A stretch of 64,000 nt of DNA, from the NCBI GenBank assembly GCA_037043015.1, contig CM073321.1, positions 37,530,420 through 37,594,419 of the forward strand, in the 5' to 3' direction. The notes beneath the pieces were generated by a model, which was given only the letters and a program-made list of their open reading frames with translations, ran no database searches and was not told the origin of the DNA. Shown here piece by piece: positions 53,901 through 64,000 of the stretch (the first letter of the stretch is position 1; each line of letters begins with the position of its first letter). A program made the position numbers and the translations under genes. Source of the DNA: Bryum argenteum. Lineage: Eukaryota; Streptophyta; Bryopsida; Bryales; Bryaceae.

Positions 53901-54180
53901 GCCAGACGCCGGTCCTTGTTTCTTGGTGATGGCCGTGCTGGGGAGGGATTGAGCAAGCCTAAAAGAGCGTTTGATTTATAGTGTTCGTGTTTTTGATGCT
54001 TGTCGCATTTTAATTTCCTGCTTGTGGGAATTTTTTTCTCTTCTAACCCTTAGTCTTGCGACAGCGAATGTCAATGCCAACTAGACATGAGTCCTCGTTT
54101 CTTGATGATGGCCGCTGCTAAGGAGGAATCCAGGAAGCCAGAGAGGGTGTTTGATTCCTAGTTTTCGTGTTTTCTTTGCT
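50946..54180 (+). repeat. Tandem satellite, about 179-bp unit, 18 copies
   Basis: The landmark GGTGATGGCCGCTGC recurs near 51060, 51240, 51420, 51598, 51776, 51956, 52134, 52312 and on to 54106, with intervals of 178-180 bp. Copies differ by about 10-20%. Many units keep an open frame coding a hydrophobic peptide (for example FSFPACRIFFSPNPQSCGGE), giving frames up to 213 codons. I regard these as by-products of a near-180-bp period. The first ten bases are the MULE target duplication. Confidence 0.92.
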
Positions 54181-55100
54181 TGTATTAAAATGTGGTTTTT
54201 CTGTTGTCAAAGTTGAGAAATTCTTTGACAAGGTTACTTGGTGGGCTCAAATACATCTACTTATTCACATGTAATGTTTTAAGATTTGAAGTGTATGTGT
54301 AGCATAATATTTTTTTACAGTATAAAGTGTCAACCCAATTCAATTAAATGTATATGATAGTGGGTGAGTTTTGACTTGGATTTCAATTCTAACATATGTG
54401 TTCATGTTTAGAACGTCCTTCCTTATTCTTTGCATTTTATTTTACATTCTTTGCATACAAATCTCATTCTAAACCTTTTATTATGGTTTATGTTTATTGA
54501 GAGTTTATTAACGGCACGTTTAATAATGTTGCAAAGAGTTCACGTACTCAAAGCATTTCTCGTTTGTTTATTTATTAAGCAACAGAATTATTGTGTGTGC
54601 GGTTGGCAAAACAAGTTACAACGTTGTTTGAAGATTCCCTCGCTGAGCTGAATGCAACAATCAACTACGACCCTCTAAATGCAAATCCAAATTCGGAGAT
54701 TTTGGATTACATTGAGCAGTGGAGACTTTCTCTTTGGAGATGACACGTTCTTTAGGAAGTTTAAAGAAGAAAAAGGCGTCAAGGGAAATCATGAACCACA
54801 TCAACAATTCAATTTTAACTCTGCTTGTAGTTGTGTGCTCTACAATTATTATATACATGTTGTTGTTGGCCTTCTCAAAGCTATAGAAAAACTTTCAGCC
54901 TTCTTTACGTTTTAATCTAATTTGAATAACCTCAAGTGCATGTATACACCTATAATGGTGGCGGATTGAAATTTGGTACATTACAAGTTCTGTCAATGGT
55001 ACATAGATTATCCAATGAACAAATGTCCATCCGATAAGCTTGCTATGAGGAACAAGATGGAGCCCTGTCTCATTATCAAGCAATCACTTTGGAAAGTGTT
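54181..55100. other. Region between satellite and downstream exons of gene C
   Basis: Mostly AT-rich. A possible exon near 54625-54735 reads ELNATINYDPLNANPNSEIL and DYIEQWRLSLWR before a TGA; support is limited to its codon-like composition. Confidence 0.3.
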
Positions 55101-55105
55101 AAAGA

Positions 55106-55298
55106 TGAAGAAGTAGGGACTTCAAGAAAAGGCAAGCGAATCATAAAGAAGAAATTTGCAGTTGTTGAGCGTTCAGAGGCTCCTCTTCTAGCTCCACAAC
55201 CTTTAGGAGTTCAAGCATTGCATCCCGCAACTAATGAACCAATTGAAAGTGATAAGAGAATGGATGGTTCTGGACCATTGCCTTTTCAAGATATCTAG
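55106..55298 (+). CDS. Gene C downstream exon
   Basis: Reads DEEVGTSRKGKRIIKKKFAV then LLAPQPLGVQALHPATNEPI, ending at TAG 55296-55298. The basic cluster resembles the tails of DNA-binding element proteins. No domain is recognised. Its place in gene C is inferred from strand and order. Confidence 0.35.
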
Positions 55299-55705
55299 GA
55301 TTTGCAGACCGGAAAGAGATCAAAGAATGTGTTACCTCCGTGGCCCTCTTCACCAACTCACAAGCACCACAAACTGAGCAAAGATGTGTTCCAATTTTCA
55401 TTGTCTCCTACTGCTAGAATTTCACAACTTCCATTGCTCGTAAGAGGGATGTTCATTAATTTACACCAAGTTTGATCATCTTTGTCATCAAAAACATAGC
55501 TAATCAATGATTCTCTGGTTTGTTGGTGTGAGAAGAAATAAGCTAATAAAAAGGAATAGCTAGGAGAGTTCAATGAAATGTTGACTTTTATGAAACTTGT
55601 AAGTAATTTGTACTATCATAAAATGTTTTATTAATTCTTTCGTTTGTCTTGACTATATCATTTTGTTCAAACTTTTGTACACAAGATTCTCAAAATCATT
55701 TGCAG

Positions 55706-56052
55706 GTTGGAGCCGAGCGAGATATGTATTTCAATGGTGTGAAAAACTCATCCCCAGGGTTGACTTGCTAACTGCAGACTACCTAGATGGCCTTCCTGTT
55801 TCTGGAGTGAGCGACTCGGCTCATCAAATTCCCGATTGGAATTCTCATACTCCATGGTTTTTGAAAACAGTTTTGATGCTTTTCAAGAATGTTGTTCATG
55901 GTGATAGTGCACTATTGATTTTTTACACTGAAAGTTCATCTGTAGAACGTAACATTTTGAGATTTTTTCCAAATTTTGATGTTAAGCTAAGAGACAAGTG
56001 GAAGGTTTCTAATTCACAACCCTTTACAAGTGCGTCAAACCGTGTAAAAGAA
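55706..56052 (+). CDS. Gene C exon: methyltransferase-like candidate
   Basis: Acceptor CATTTGCAG|GTTGGA, donor AAAGAA|GTGAGT; open throughout. It reads VFQWCEKLIPRVDLLTADYL, then NVVHGDSALLIFYTESSSVE and RFFPNFDVKLRDKWKVSN. The D-L-L-x-A-D-Y-L strand and the LLIFYTE strand have the look of motifs IV and V of a Rossmann-fold methyltransferase, but the pattern is weak. It may be the C-terminal half of a protein similar to gene A. Confidence 0.4.
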
Positions 56053-56172
56053 GTGAGTTCTCCACCTCTTTGTTTGATTTGCATTTTGGTCGATCATATT
56101 TGTGATATTGTCTATTTTCTTGGTTTATTTTTCAGACCTATATGTCAAAGACAATATTACTAGTACAATCAC

Positions 56173-56316
56173 TTGCACCTTACACTTGCATCTAGACAAC
56201 CAAAGCCACTTGTTATTGCAAAAGATCCATACACACTTGAACTTAACCTCAGAAAACATGATATGATATGTAACTTGGTGGATTCAAAGTCTTTGTTGTG
56301 TAGAGTTGTAGACAAG
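56173..56316 (+). CDS. Gene C last visible exon part, cut by family C2
   Basis: Reads PKPLVIAKDPYTLELNLRKH then DMICNLVDSKSLLCRVVDK and is interrupted by the family C2 terminus at 56317. The frame continues by chance into the repeat. Confidence 0.35.
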
Positions 56317-56560
56317 GTTGTATTATGTTACACACTTTTCAGAATGTGTGTCTGTATTGTCCATATTTGTCATGTCTGTCTGACGTCCAATTTGAGAGGA
56401 ATGTCAACCATACTAGAAATTGCATAGTAAAAACTTGTTGAGGGGTTTAGAGATTGACATTGAGGTAAAAGCTGTTTTCATACGTGGCGAAGGGTCGATA
56501 ATGACGTGGAAAATGGAATATTAGTCACACTAGGCGACCGCGGGTGGGCGAGCTTGGGTA
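56317..56560 (+). repeat. Family C2 terminal repeat, copy 2
   Basis: Starts GGTTGTATTATGTTACACAC and matches the reverse complement of 42860-43110. The element extends rightwards from here and has family C palindromes inside. It is more diverged than copy 1 at the extreme end. Confidence 0.8.
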
Positions 56561-56875
56561 GGCGACTGATGGCCGCCTTGTGCGACCGACGGTCGCCTAT
56601 GGCGATCGTTGGTCGCCCTAGGCCACTACACCTAGGCGACCCGCGGTCCCTCCCCGGGCATTGGGCCGTTGCATTGGCCACAGCGCCTAGGCAATCGCCA
56701 GTCTCCCCGGAGCAATCGACGGTTGTCTAGGGCGATCAACGGTCGCTTATAGCAATCGCCGCTCGCCTATAGCGATTGTTGGTCGCACTGAGACACTGCA
56801 CCTATGGGCGATCAACGGTTGCCTTGGAGGATCGGCGCTCGGCCAAGGCCACCACGCGTGTGGCGACCGGCATTG
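56520..56875. repeat. Family C palindrome cluster 6
   Basis: Dense GGCGACCGCGGGTGGGCGAG, GTGCGACCGACGGTCGCCTA and GGCGATCGTTGGTCGCCCTA variants at 15-30 bp spacing, in the same subterminal position as cluster 5. Confidence 0.8.
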
Positions 56876-57320
56876 TATGGTTGTATACAAAATAGTCAAG
56901 ATAGTTATATATTGATACAAACCGAGCACCAATGTAATTTATAAGTACCTTTTTAAGGAAAACAAGATCAATGCTACATCATTTTATATCTACTAACATA
57001 GTATTCACATATATGATGTAACTATTACATATACTGAACAATGTATACTCCAAAACATACTATATTACCAAAATATTATAAACTAATAGTTATCGACCCT
57101 CACTCGCCAATTGGGCACTTCCGTGTCTTTAGTTGTTTTCTTGTTCACTGTAACGAGCCGCTTCAAGGGCCGTGAAGCATTAGTAAGCTTCAGCGCATTA
57201 AGGGGACCAATGTTCTCTACATCAATCTGGTTTACCAAGTCTTGTTTTGCTAGGCAAGTACTCTCTTGGAGCTATAAATTTGCCACTCCTTCTCCCTCTG
57301 TGTCTATGCCCAAAACCGCA
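56876..57320. other. Spacer between palindromes and hAT gene
   Basis: AT-rich, then a stretch at 57090-57300 that may be 3' untranslated sequence of the hAT gene. No supported feature. Confidence 0.35.
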
Positions 57321-57322
57321 AA

Positions 57323-58793
57323 CTAGCAAAGGTGTTGTAGAACATCCTCATTGTCATTGAACTCAAATGGGTACTTGATAGGAATAGTCATGTTTCCTTT
57401 GTTGTTGTTCCATTTCTCTAGGTCGTTGTGTTTGCTACTGTCATTGAGATTGTTGATGTCATCCGCTTCCAAGATATCCCCCAATACAACATCATCCCAC
57501 TCATTGTCTGGTATATCGTCTTTTTGGTCTGAGTCCTCTTCTTCTAAATAATTTTCATTCCACGTTCTCGGCGATTGTCTACGTTTTTTGCACTTGAGTT
57601 TGGTGTTTGCATAGATGTACACAAAGGCCTGTTCTTAAGAAATGGACAATCAATTCCTCACTTTGTTGTGCACAAAGGAGTACATGCTCCAATTCCTCTT
57701 ACATGATGAAGCTGAACATGTCAATGCCAAAATCCTCTTAGCAATCCTTTTGGCAAGGTATTCCCTCTGACTTGATGCCACCATTGATGTGGTAACAACT
57801 CACATTCAGCGGGATCAGAGGCCTCTGAATTGATGTTAAATGGACTCGTCTTCTCTTCATACTGTATGAATTCCCACACTACTTGTTCATAGACTACTCC
57901 CATAGAGGCACTAAGCTTCCTTACGACTTGATTTAAAGCTCTTTTTGCTTCTCCATTATTTTGAATTGCTCCCATATTTGACTAAAAAGGGTTCAACAAA
58001 GCAGCTGCATAGTAGAGGTCTGTGAGCATCATTTTCCATTGTTTTTGAAATGAATCTTTGTATTTCGTACCTATGTCGGGGGATAGTTCGAATGGAGGTT
58101 CATGCAAAGAGAACACGTATTCTTTAAGGTCCAACATGATCACATATGCCCTGGGCATGGCCGGTACTTCCCCGTCAAACTCCCAAAGAGCTATCAGTAT
58201 TGGTTCAACTACTTTCACAAACTTCGTACAATTCTCCCAGAACTCATCGCTCCTAATGCTTTTCCTCACATTCCTTGCCTTTGTCTACAACTGGTGAGTG
58301 TTTTGCCTGTTAAACAATGTCTGGACAAACGCATGCCACTCCGCATCGATCACCATGTTGTTCAGAGGTTGTTGTAGCTTTAACAACCGCTCTATCATCA
58401 AGTAGTTTGTTGCAAATCGAGTTTGAGGTGATACCTTCAGCTGCAGCTTTGGGGAGTACTTTTTGAATAGAGCAAGTGGCACAAGCGACCCTTTAATAAA
58501 TGTGCACATTCTCTTGGCTTGTTCCACCAAATCTTTAACCCATGCCTGTTTCTCCAAATCTTCTAAAAGGAGGTCTAGAATATGTGCCCACTACCTTGTC
58601 TATATAAGGTTGGATAGTCTATCTGCAACTTCTTGACAGCCCCTAATATGGAGCTTATTTTGTCTGTGCATATCTGAACAATGTTTTCTCGTCCAACCTC
58701 CTCTATGTCCTTCGCCATTTTATTTGCGACATAGGCAATGTCCTTCTTCTTCCCTGTAGTATGCACGGATCCCAAAAAGACCTCCCCAACTGA
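57323..58793 (-). pseudogene. hAT transposase pseudogene (DUF659 type)
   Basis: Minus-strand pieces in order. 58796-58575: IVQICTDKISSILGAVKKLQ and YPTLYRQGSGHIF (the TDN..A and CAAHI positions of DUF659 hAT proteins, altered). 58557-58285: WVKDLVEQAKRMCTFIKGSL and SPQTRFATNYLMIERLL (the conserved T-R-F/W-x-S/T box). 58269-57982: FVKVVEPILIALWEFDGEVP and AAALLNPF. 57975-57721: ECELLPHQWWHQ, the start of the C-terminal dimerisation domain. 57622-57323: CKKRRQSPRTWNENYLEEED, acidic tail. Frameshifts divide every piece. The N-terminus is cut at about 58793 by CACTA-like DNA. Confidence 0.8.
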
Positions 58794-59760
58794 CACTATA
58801 AGAAAATCTGTTTTATTTTAGGTCTAAGCTAGACATCCAAAACCTCTGAGGATGTCCGCGTTGATACTTTGATGTCTAAGAGGACATCCGGATTTGTTGG
58901 ATGTCTAATATGATGTCTTAGACATTAAGAGGACGTCGAGACTGGGATGTCTACGGATGTTGGTCGAAACGTCGAAGTTATTTAGCTGTCTGACTAGACA
59001 TTGCCGAAGACATCTAGTTGCCAAGCTGACAAAGGATTTTGGACAAGGAAGGTAAAAATGACCAAAAGTTACCGGTAGACAGGGTAAAAAGCATTTCTGA
59101 TGTTAAAAAAGTATGTGAATGGGCAACGGTTTTCAAAAGTGAAAAAAAAATCACACTTTTTATTTTATTTTTTTTAATTTTTTTTAAATATTAGATCATT
59201 ATGTGACGTGGCAATAATTGAAAAAACTAATTTTAGGGTATTCTCACTATTTTTTCATTAGTGTAATTTTTGATGATATTAAAACATAAAATTATATTTT
59301 ACTAAAAAATGTATCTCGTAAATTTTTATTATATTAAAATAAATTAGAATATTATAATTCTATCATTTTTTTATGATTCAATAATATTTAAATATTCAAA
59401 AAATAATATCTTTAAAAAATAATATCTATAAAATAACAATGGTACCAAAGAATAGAATTTCAAAATAAAAGTAATTTTGTGGATATTTAATCCTCAAATC
59501 AAAAAACACGTAGACATAGATTAAAAAATTTATTTACAGCGCTTTATCTACATGGCAACAAAAACTCCACTTCAGACCACTTGACAAGTCATACAACATC
59601 TAGTCGGATGTCTAATACAATGTCCAACTTACCATAACTACTGTCAGGCATGAATGTCCGCGTAGACGTCTACTAGGATGTCTATGAAGATGTTTTGCAC
59701 GACATCCTCCTTGACGTCATTTACCGAAAAGCGGCAGTCTCTTAAGAAAAATATCAACTT
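58793..59760. mobile_element. CACTA-like element with GGATGTCTA repeats
   Basis: Begins CACTATAAGAAAATCTG, very like the CACTACAAGAAAA terminus of plant CACTA transposons. It has many GGATGTCTA/TAGACATCC motifs in both orientations at 58830-59015 and 59580-59715, typical of CACTA subterminal repeats, with an AT-rich centre. The expected inverted CACTA end is not found, so the right boundary is a guess. It interrupts the hAT frame. Confidence 0.45.
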
Positions 59761-60360
59761 CTTCTCTTAGTGCTTGTCCTCCATTGGCGCGGGTCTCTGA
59801 TTAGGCTCTGTCTCTGATAACCCTCAATCCTCAAATACTTGAAGAAAATATAAAAAGAAAATAAAAATAATAAACAGTATTTTTTGGCTTACTTCAAGAA
59901 GGAATTTAATACGAATGATTACTTATAGATTAGAGTATTATAGTCTATTCGCATGATAATACATTACTCTGTCATCAACAACCAATTTATACAAATTGAA
60001 GGAAATTTACATGAAATATGAATTTATGAAAGTAGCTATTTAATACAGTTTAGGAGACAATTCTAGAATAGAATTAGTATTAAGAAAGTTAGTTGGAAAG
60101 TTAGTTAGGGTAGAAATAAAAGGTAGTTAAGAGTTAGCATTAGTATCAAAGACGTCAGCATGGACGTCTTTTGAATTTTTTTAGACGTACGTGGGACATT
60201 TGTCCGGACGTCCGTCCGGGGGGTAAATCGGAATTACTATGACAATAGTAAATTTATTAACCGTTTTATCGAATTGGAGGTCGCATCTTGGCCGTTGAAA
60301 GTGTTGTTTTGAGTTTAGGTGGTTACCATTACATTGGATTGGGCAGCCCACTACCGTCCG
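59761..60360. other. AT-rich spacer
   Basis: No coding support. A few further ACGTC-containing motifs at 60150-60215 may belong to the same CACTA-like element. Confidence 0.35.
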
Positions 60361-60374
60361 ATCGACCATGGCTG

Positions 60375-60665
60375 ACTGACCGGTCGACGGCGTCGAATCG
60401 GTCGCAGCCGACGGATTAATCGTCCCATCAGCCGCAGGCCGTCCGATCGGGCGCGGTCTCAGTCAGCCGTCGGATTGGGCGCGGTCGGCATCGGCTCTCC
60501 GATCGGTCGCGATATGCGTTGGCCGATTGATCGGTCGCGGTCGACATCGGCAGTCCGATCGGCGCCGACCGTCCGATCGGTCGTGCTGGTCAGCCAGCAA
60601 CCATGGGATCTAGGTCGGCCGGTCGGCCATGCGACCGCGGCCTACATAAGGCCGACCGGTCCTCC
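60375..60665. repeat. CGATCGG-rich palindromic block (family E)
   Basis: Repeated CCGATCGGTCGCGGTC-like units, including GACCGTCCGATCGGTC, about ten in 290 bp. It resembles families A-C in GC content and palindromic half-sites but has no fixed 7-5-7 unit that I can define. It lies 300 bp upstream of the kinase-like gene. Confidence 0.6.
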
Positions 60666-60879
60666 TCTACCTCACTTCTTTCCTTCCTTTCCAGGGTGCT
60701 GAGTGGCTGTAGGTTGGAAATTTTTTTAGTTTTCATCTACTGGCTTCTTATCCTAGGGAGGAAAGAAGTCTTTCTGTTTGTAAGGGGGAGATTTTGCAAT
60801 TTTTTTCAAAAAGATGGAGCTGGGTGCAGTGGGGGGAATCGAGGCCGGAGGCCTTCGATGTTTTTTAATCATTCGCGTA

Positions 60880-62294
60880 GTGAGCACCCATCGAATAAGT
60901 GCAAAAACTTTATTTGGGAGAATGTAATCGTAAGATTTTATGAGGCCAACAGTCTTTGACGTTTGTTCGGCAAATACGTAAGATATAAAGAGGAAGCCCC
61001 TGCCAAATTCAAAGAGGACATGACGGACCTCATAACCGAAGCGCTCCAAGATCCGGTGTGGAGACCGGAGACTGATAAGCGTGGATTTACGGATTGGTTG
61101 GAGGATAGATTAATTGATGCTCTCTGGACCGCTGTCGACATATTAAAGAGGTATCAGAGAACGGATCGAGCAGATGCTGTAGAGTTTAGGGATGTGATAT
61201 TGAGGGCCGAGGCTTTTCAACAAGCGATGAGGCCGTATTCCAATAATCAATACCGACCCAGCTCCATAAAACGGTGGAATATGGAGGAAGGAAAGTTACT
61301 TGAGCAGGGTCGCATGAAAAATTTGATAGTAATTCCTGTCACGGCTTGTATCATCGAACTTGAGAAGAAGAATCTAAGAGGAGGTTACGGCACAATTTCC
61401 AAAGTTCACATAAGAGAGGTTGCGGCCATTGAAGAGTATTGGGAATTCGCTGCAAAGACTCCCAACCACGCTGTGACACGACCAGACTTGGCCAAGGTGG
61501 AGCATTTGAATGAGGCGTTTGCCGTGAGGATACAACATCCAGGTGTTATTCGTTTTATAGTCATTCACTCAAATAAATTCCAAGGCTATACGTATTGGTG
61601 GAATGGCGGCACGATCCGATCAATGTTGGCCCTTGATGCAAAGTATGGAGCTGATGTTAATGGAGAGATCGGACTCACACCTCATTCCGATGATGAGCTT
61701 ATTCAAGCTTGGCAGTTGGTTCGGTTTTGCAAAAAACAAACTGAGCTTGCTTGGGCTCTAGTGCATATCTTGAGTGAAGTCCACCGGATGAGCTACCTCC
61801 ACAACAATGTGTCACCAGACAACATATTTCTCCACTTCCCTCAAGATGAATCACGAGTGTATATTGGTGTATGCGATTGGGGTTAACCACGAGTATGGAT
61901 GATAAAATGAGGTCCTTGTACACGTTCACGAAACCCCGAAGAGAGAATTGATACTCTACAAGCACGATATTGGGTGGATCCTCGGGTGACGTACTTGTAC
62001 AAACGTAGTGATGACATTGACGTTATTCCCTTCTTTGATAGCGCTTCGGAGTAGTTTGCTACGGCTCGGATAGCACAACGAATCCTCAAGAAGAGCATGT
62101 CGACGGCCTACAGGAATTTGCAAATTACAACACGGCCTGACCGATGGTCAAATCAAGACTTGGCAAATGCTTTTGACCAATACTTGGAGTTGCTGCCTGA
62201 TGCAAAGTATACGCTGACCCACGTTGTCAACCGCTTCATGGAATCATTCCATTGGCCGGTGCCAAATGACCATTTTCGCACCAAGTACGATTAG
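60880..62294 (+). pseudogene. Atypical protein kinase-like gene, second copy
   Basis: A stop at about 60958 precedes an open frame from 60963 to TAA 61886 (307 codons). Helical N-terminus (FTDWLEDRLIDALWTAVDIL), Gly-rich loop RGGYGTISKVHIREVAAI, hinge-side helix QLVRFCKKQTELAWALVHIL, catalytic loop MSYLHNNVSPDNIFLHF (HNN for HRD, Asp-Asn kept as PDN), and VYIGVCDWG (DWG for DFG). It then stops. Beyond, YWVDPRVTYLYKRSDDIDVI fits the APE region and 62097-62294 (SNQDLANAFDQYLELLPDAK) the C-lobe end. Stops at 61884 and 62053 and a frame change break the product. It is paired by motif with 36357-37615. Confidence 0.6.
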
Positions 62295-63215
62295 TAAATT
62301 AGTACTGCGCATCTGTTGTAGTTCTTGCGGCTTTATTAGCTTTTTAGATTCTTCATTGAAATCCTAATGTAGATGTAGGCAATTTTTTGGAGTCAAATGT
62401 ATTACATGCCTTCTATATGTAGGTACTTCAAGTACATTCTTGTTATTATATACCTTGCAATGATTCCAATGAATGACTTCTTCTCCATTGTCTGTTATTT
62501 TGGTTTACAGATTAACATATGGATTCATTAGTTAGAAGTACCTAGTTTTGCACTCCATAGTAACTTCTCTTCCGTAATTTCCGTGAAACAAATTCAAAAC
62601 ACATGCATGGCTTTCTATAGTATTGCATACCATCATTTCTAACAATTCTCACAAGTTGTTAATTTGTCATTATTGTTCAAGCTATAAAAGTCTATAATTT
62701 ACATCTCACCATCGCAACATGTACCCAATTCCAAAGATGTACCCAACTTAATACCTTCAAGAAATATATCTCCAAACCTTCACGACCAACATTTGAGGAT
62801 ATATAATGAACTATGAAACTTCTTCATTATATCAACCTTGCGTAGTTGCGTTATTAATGGTTTGTCCAAAGTCAAGTCAAGTATAATATGACTTTTCTTA
62901 CATATGGCATTTTATGTATAAATTGATGAACATATCATATGTTAGGTAAGAGTGTGAGACCGTGAAAAGAGGCTAAAAGCCAAACAAAAGAAATTATTAC
63001 CGTCAAGTGAACTCATAGTAAAAATACAAGACATCGCGATAAAATCCCTTGAAATTATCAAATTGCATAATATATTAATATATGATATCATTGATATGCT
63101 CATACATTCGGATAATCCATTCATAAACAAAATATGGATTTGAAGATCTTCAAAATTGGCCCCTAGCAAGGCGATAATGATGTAGGCATCATCCGTTGCA
63201 AAAAACTACATAACC
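62295..63215. other. AT-rich region without assigned features
   Basis: Likely 3' flank of the kinase-like gene and intergenic DNA. No open frame with motifs, no repeat recognised. Confidence 0.4.
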
Positions 63216-63219
63216 TTTA

Positions 63220-64000
63220 CTATAATGACACTATGTATGATGATGATACAGTCATTCCTAATCCGAGTCTTACATCATCATGTATACGACTCTTGTATGC
63301 ATTCTGACCATATCCATAATTCGTATAGCCAACAATATCTGATCTTCTATCATATTGACCTCCATACTCGTATGTTTCCTTCGGGTGTGATGGCCTTCGG
63401 TAATTGGGACTTCCGGATGTTGTACCGTATTGGTTCTTACAATTGTATGGGTTTATAGGATGAGTTGAGCTTGAGTTGCCTTGAACATTGGATCCGCTAC
63501 TTTGCTCACCTCCTAAACGATGTGTACCTTCTGTATACATTGGAGATGGGTAGTTCGAACTAGATCCACCTCTACCGTATTCGCGCTCGACTCCGTACGT
63601 GTTTTGCTGATGGGGTGGCATATAACTTACAGGAGTACCAAATTGGTGGTTACCATGATAATACCCTCACTTCCTGTGCCAAAGGATACTGGTGCCTGAC
63701 GATCGTCATGGTTTGAATCTTGGTTAGTGCCCCCATATGCCCTTGGAGTTCCATGTTGTTGAAGTTGGGCATCCATATCAGCTGAACGTTCTGAATAAGT
63801 AGTATAACAATCGCTTGGTCCCATCCAATTCGTTGGAATGAATCGGTTGCTGCGATCCAATAAATGCACGTTCAAACCTATCACAGTGGTCCAGTCAATA
63901 TCCTTGTGCAAGACTATTTCAGCCCACACCATGGCCATGGTAGAATACAACATCAATTCTGGCCTTGTGTTCTTGATTCCAACCGCAATTGTGACTTCAT
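63220..64000 (-). pseudogene. Unknown Tyr/Gly/Ser-rich C-terminal coding region
   Basis: Minus-strand frame entering from the right edge: MVWAEIVLHKDIDWTTVIGL, NVHLLDRSNRFIPTNWMGPS, then a low-complexity region. A frameshift near 63650 shifts to YGVEREYGRGGSSSNYPSPM and KETYEYGGQYDRRSDIVGYT, ending at TAA 63220-63222. The folded part has no recognised family. The tail is rich in Tyr, Gly and Ser and looks disordered. Confidence 0.4.

Noticed and set aside
43111..56316. A 13-kb element bounded by the inverted family C2 repeats
   Set aside because: In all family C copies the GTTGT end is the outer end and the palindromes lie inside; here the outer ends face the 43.1-56.3 kb interval, so it is flanking DNA.

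Overview
The window is nuclear DNA from a eukaryote of the plant lineage. The evidence is spliced genes with GT-AG introns, a degenerate TTTAGGG (plant-type telomere) tract at 32.56-32.76 kb, and plant transposon families: a Ty3/gypsy chromovirus, Mutator-like elements (MULEs) with SWIM zinc fingers, a hAT element and a Helitron. A streptophyte such as a charophyte alga or bryophyte is my best guess; the sequence alone does not fix the species. I see no rRNA, tRNA, organellar or bacterial genes. Almost everything is mobile-element material in nested layers, and most reading frames carry stops or frameshifts.

Layout. 0-0.6 kb: end of a MULE. 0.6-2.05 kb: gypsy pol remnant. 2.5-5.8 kb: broken minus-strand gene with an NPPY motif and palindromes of family A. 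5.8-9.3 kb: second MULE, split by a solo LTR. 9.5-10.4 kb plus 18.5-18.6 kb: one exon of an FCP1-like gene, split in frame by an 8,054 bp chromovirus (10,450-18,503). 19.1-25.1 kb: minus-strand multi-exon gene with a ParB-like GGQHT segment and an FCP1-like domain. 26.4-30.2 kb: divergent plus-strand gene with a DUF7869-like, possibly RNase H-fold, domain. 30.6-32.2 kb: second solo LTR. 33-35 kb: third MULE transposase, decayed. 35.6-43.1 kb: element ends of family C, an atypical kinase gene, a truncated gypsy element and a Helitron. 43.1-56.3 kb: a spliced plus-strand gene, a 179-bp satellite array and a 5,857 bp MULE that inserted into that satellite with a 10-bp target duplication. 56.3-58.8 kb: family C end and a hAT pseudogene. 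58.8-60.7 kb: CACTA-like repeat DNA and a CGATCGG-rich block. 61-62.3 kb: second atypical kinase gene. 63.2-64 kb: unknown minus-strand gene.

The most interesting signal is a set of short GC-rich palindromes, each sequence confined to its own locus. Three families share one design, 7-bp arms around a 5-bp core (19 bp): A, TATCGTC-n5-GACGATA (2.7-4.8 kb); B, TATCGGC-n5-GCCGATA (about 45 copies, 9.7-32.8 kb); C, GGGCGAC-n5-GTCGCCC (35.8-42.9 and 56.5-56.9 kb). A fourth, D, around CATCGGGTACCCGATG, lies inside the satellite-borne MULE. They sit in introns, between divergent genes, near element ends and even in frame inside exons. In two loci (B and D) they cluster between a transposase-type gene and a gene with a ParB-like GGQHT or DGNHR motif. 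I propose that these are element-specific protein binding sites of large, poorly described DNA transposons; that is inference.
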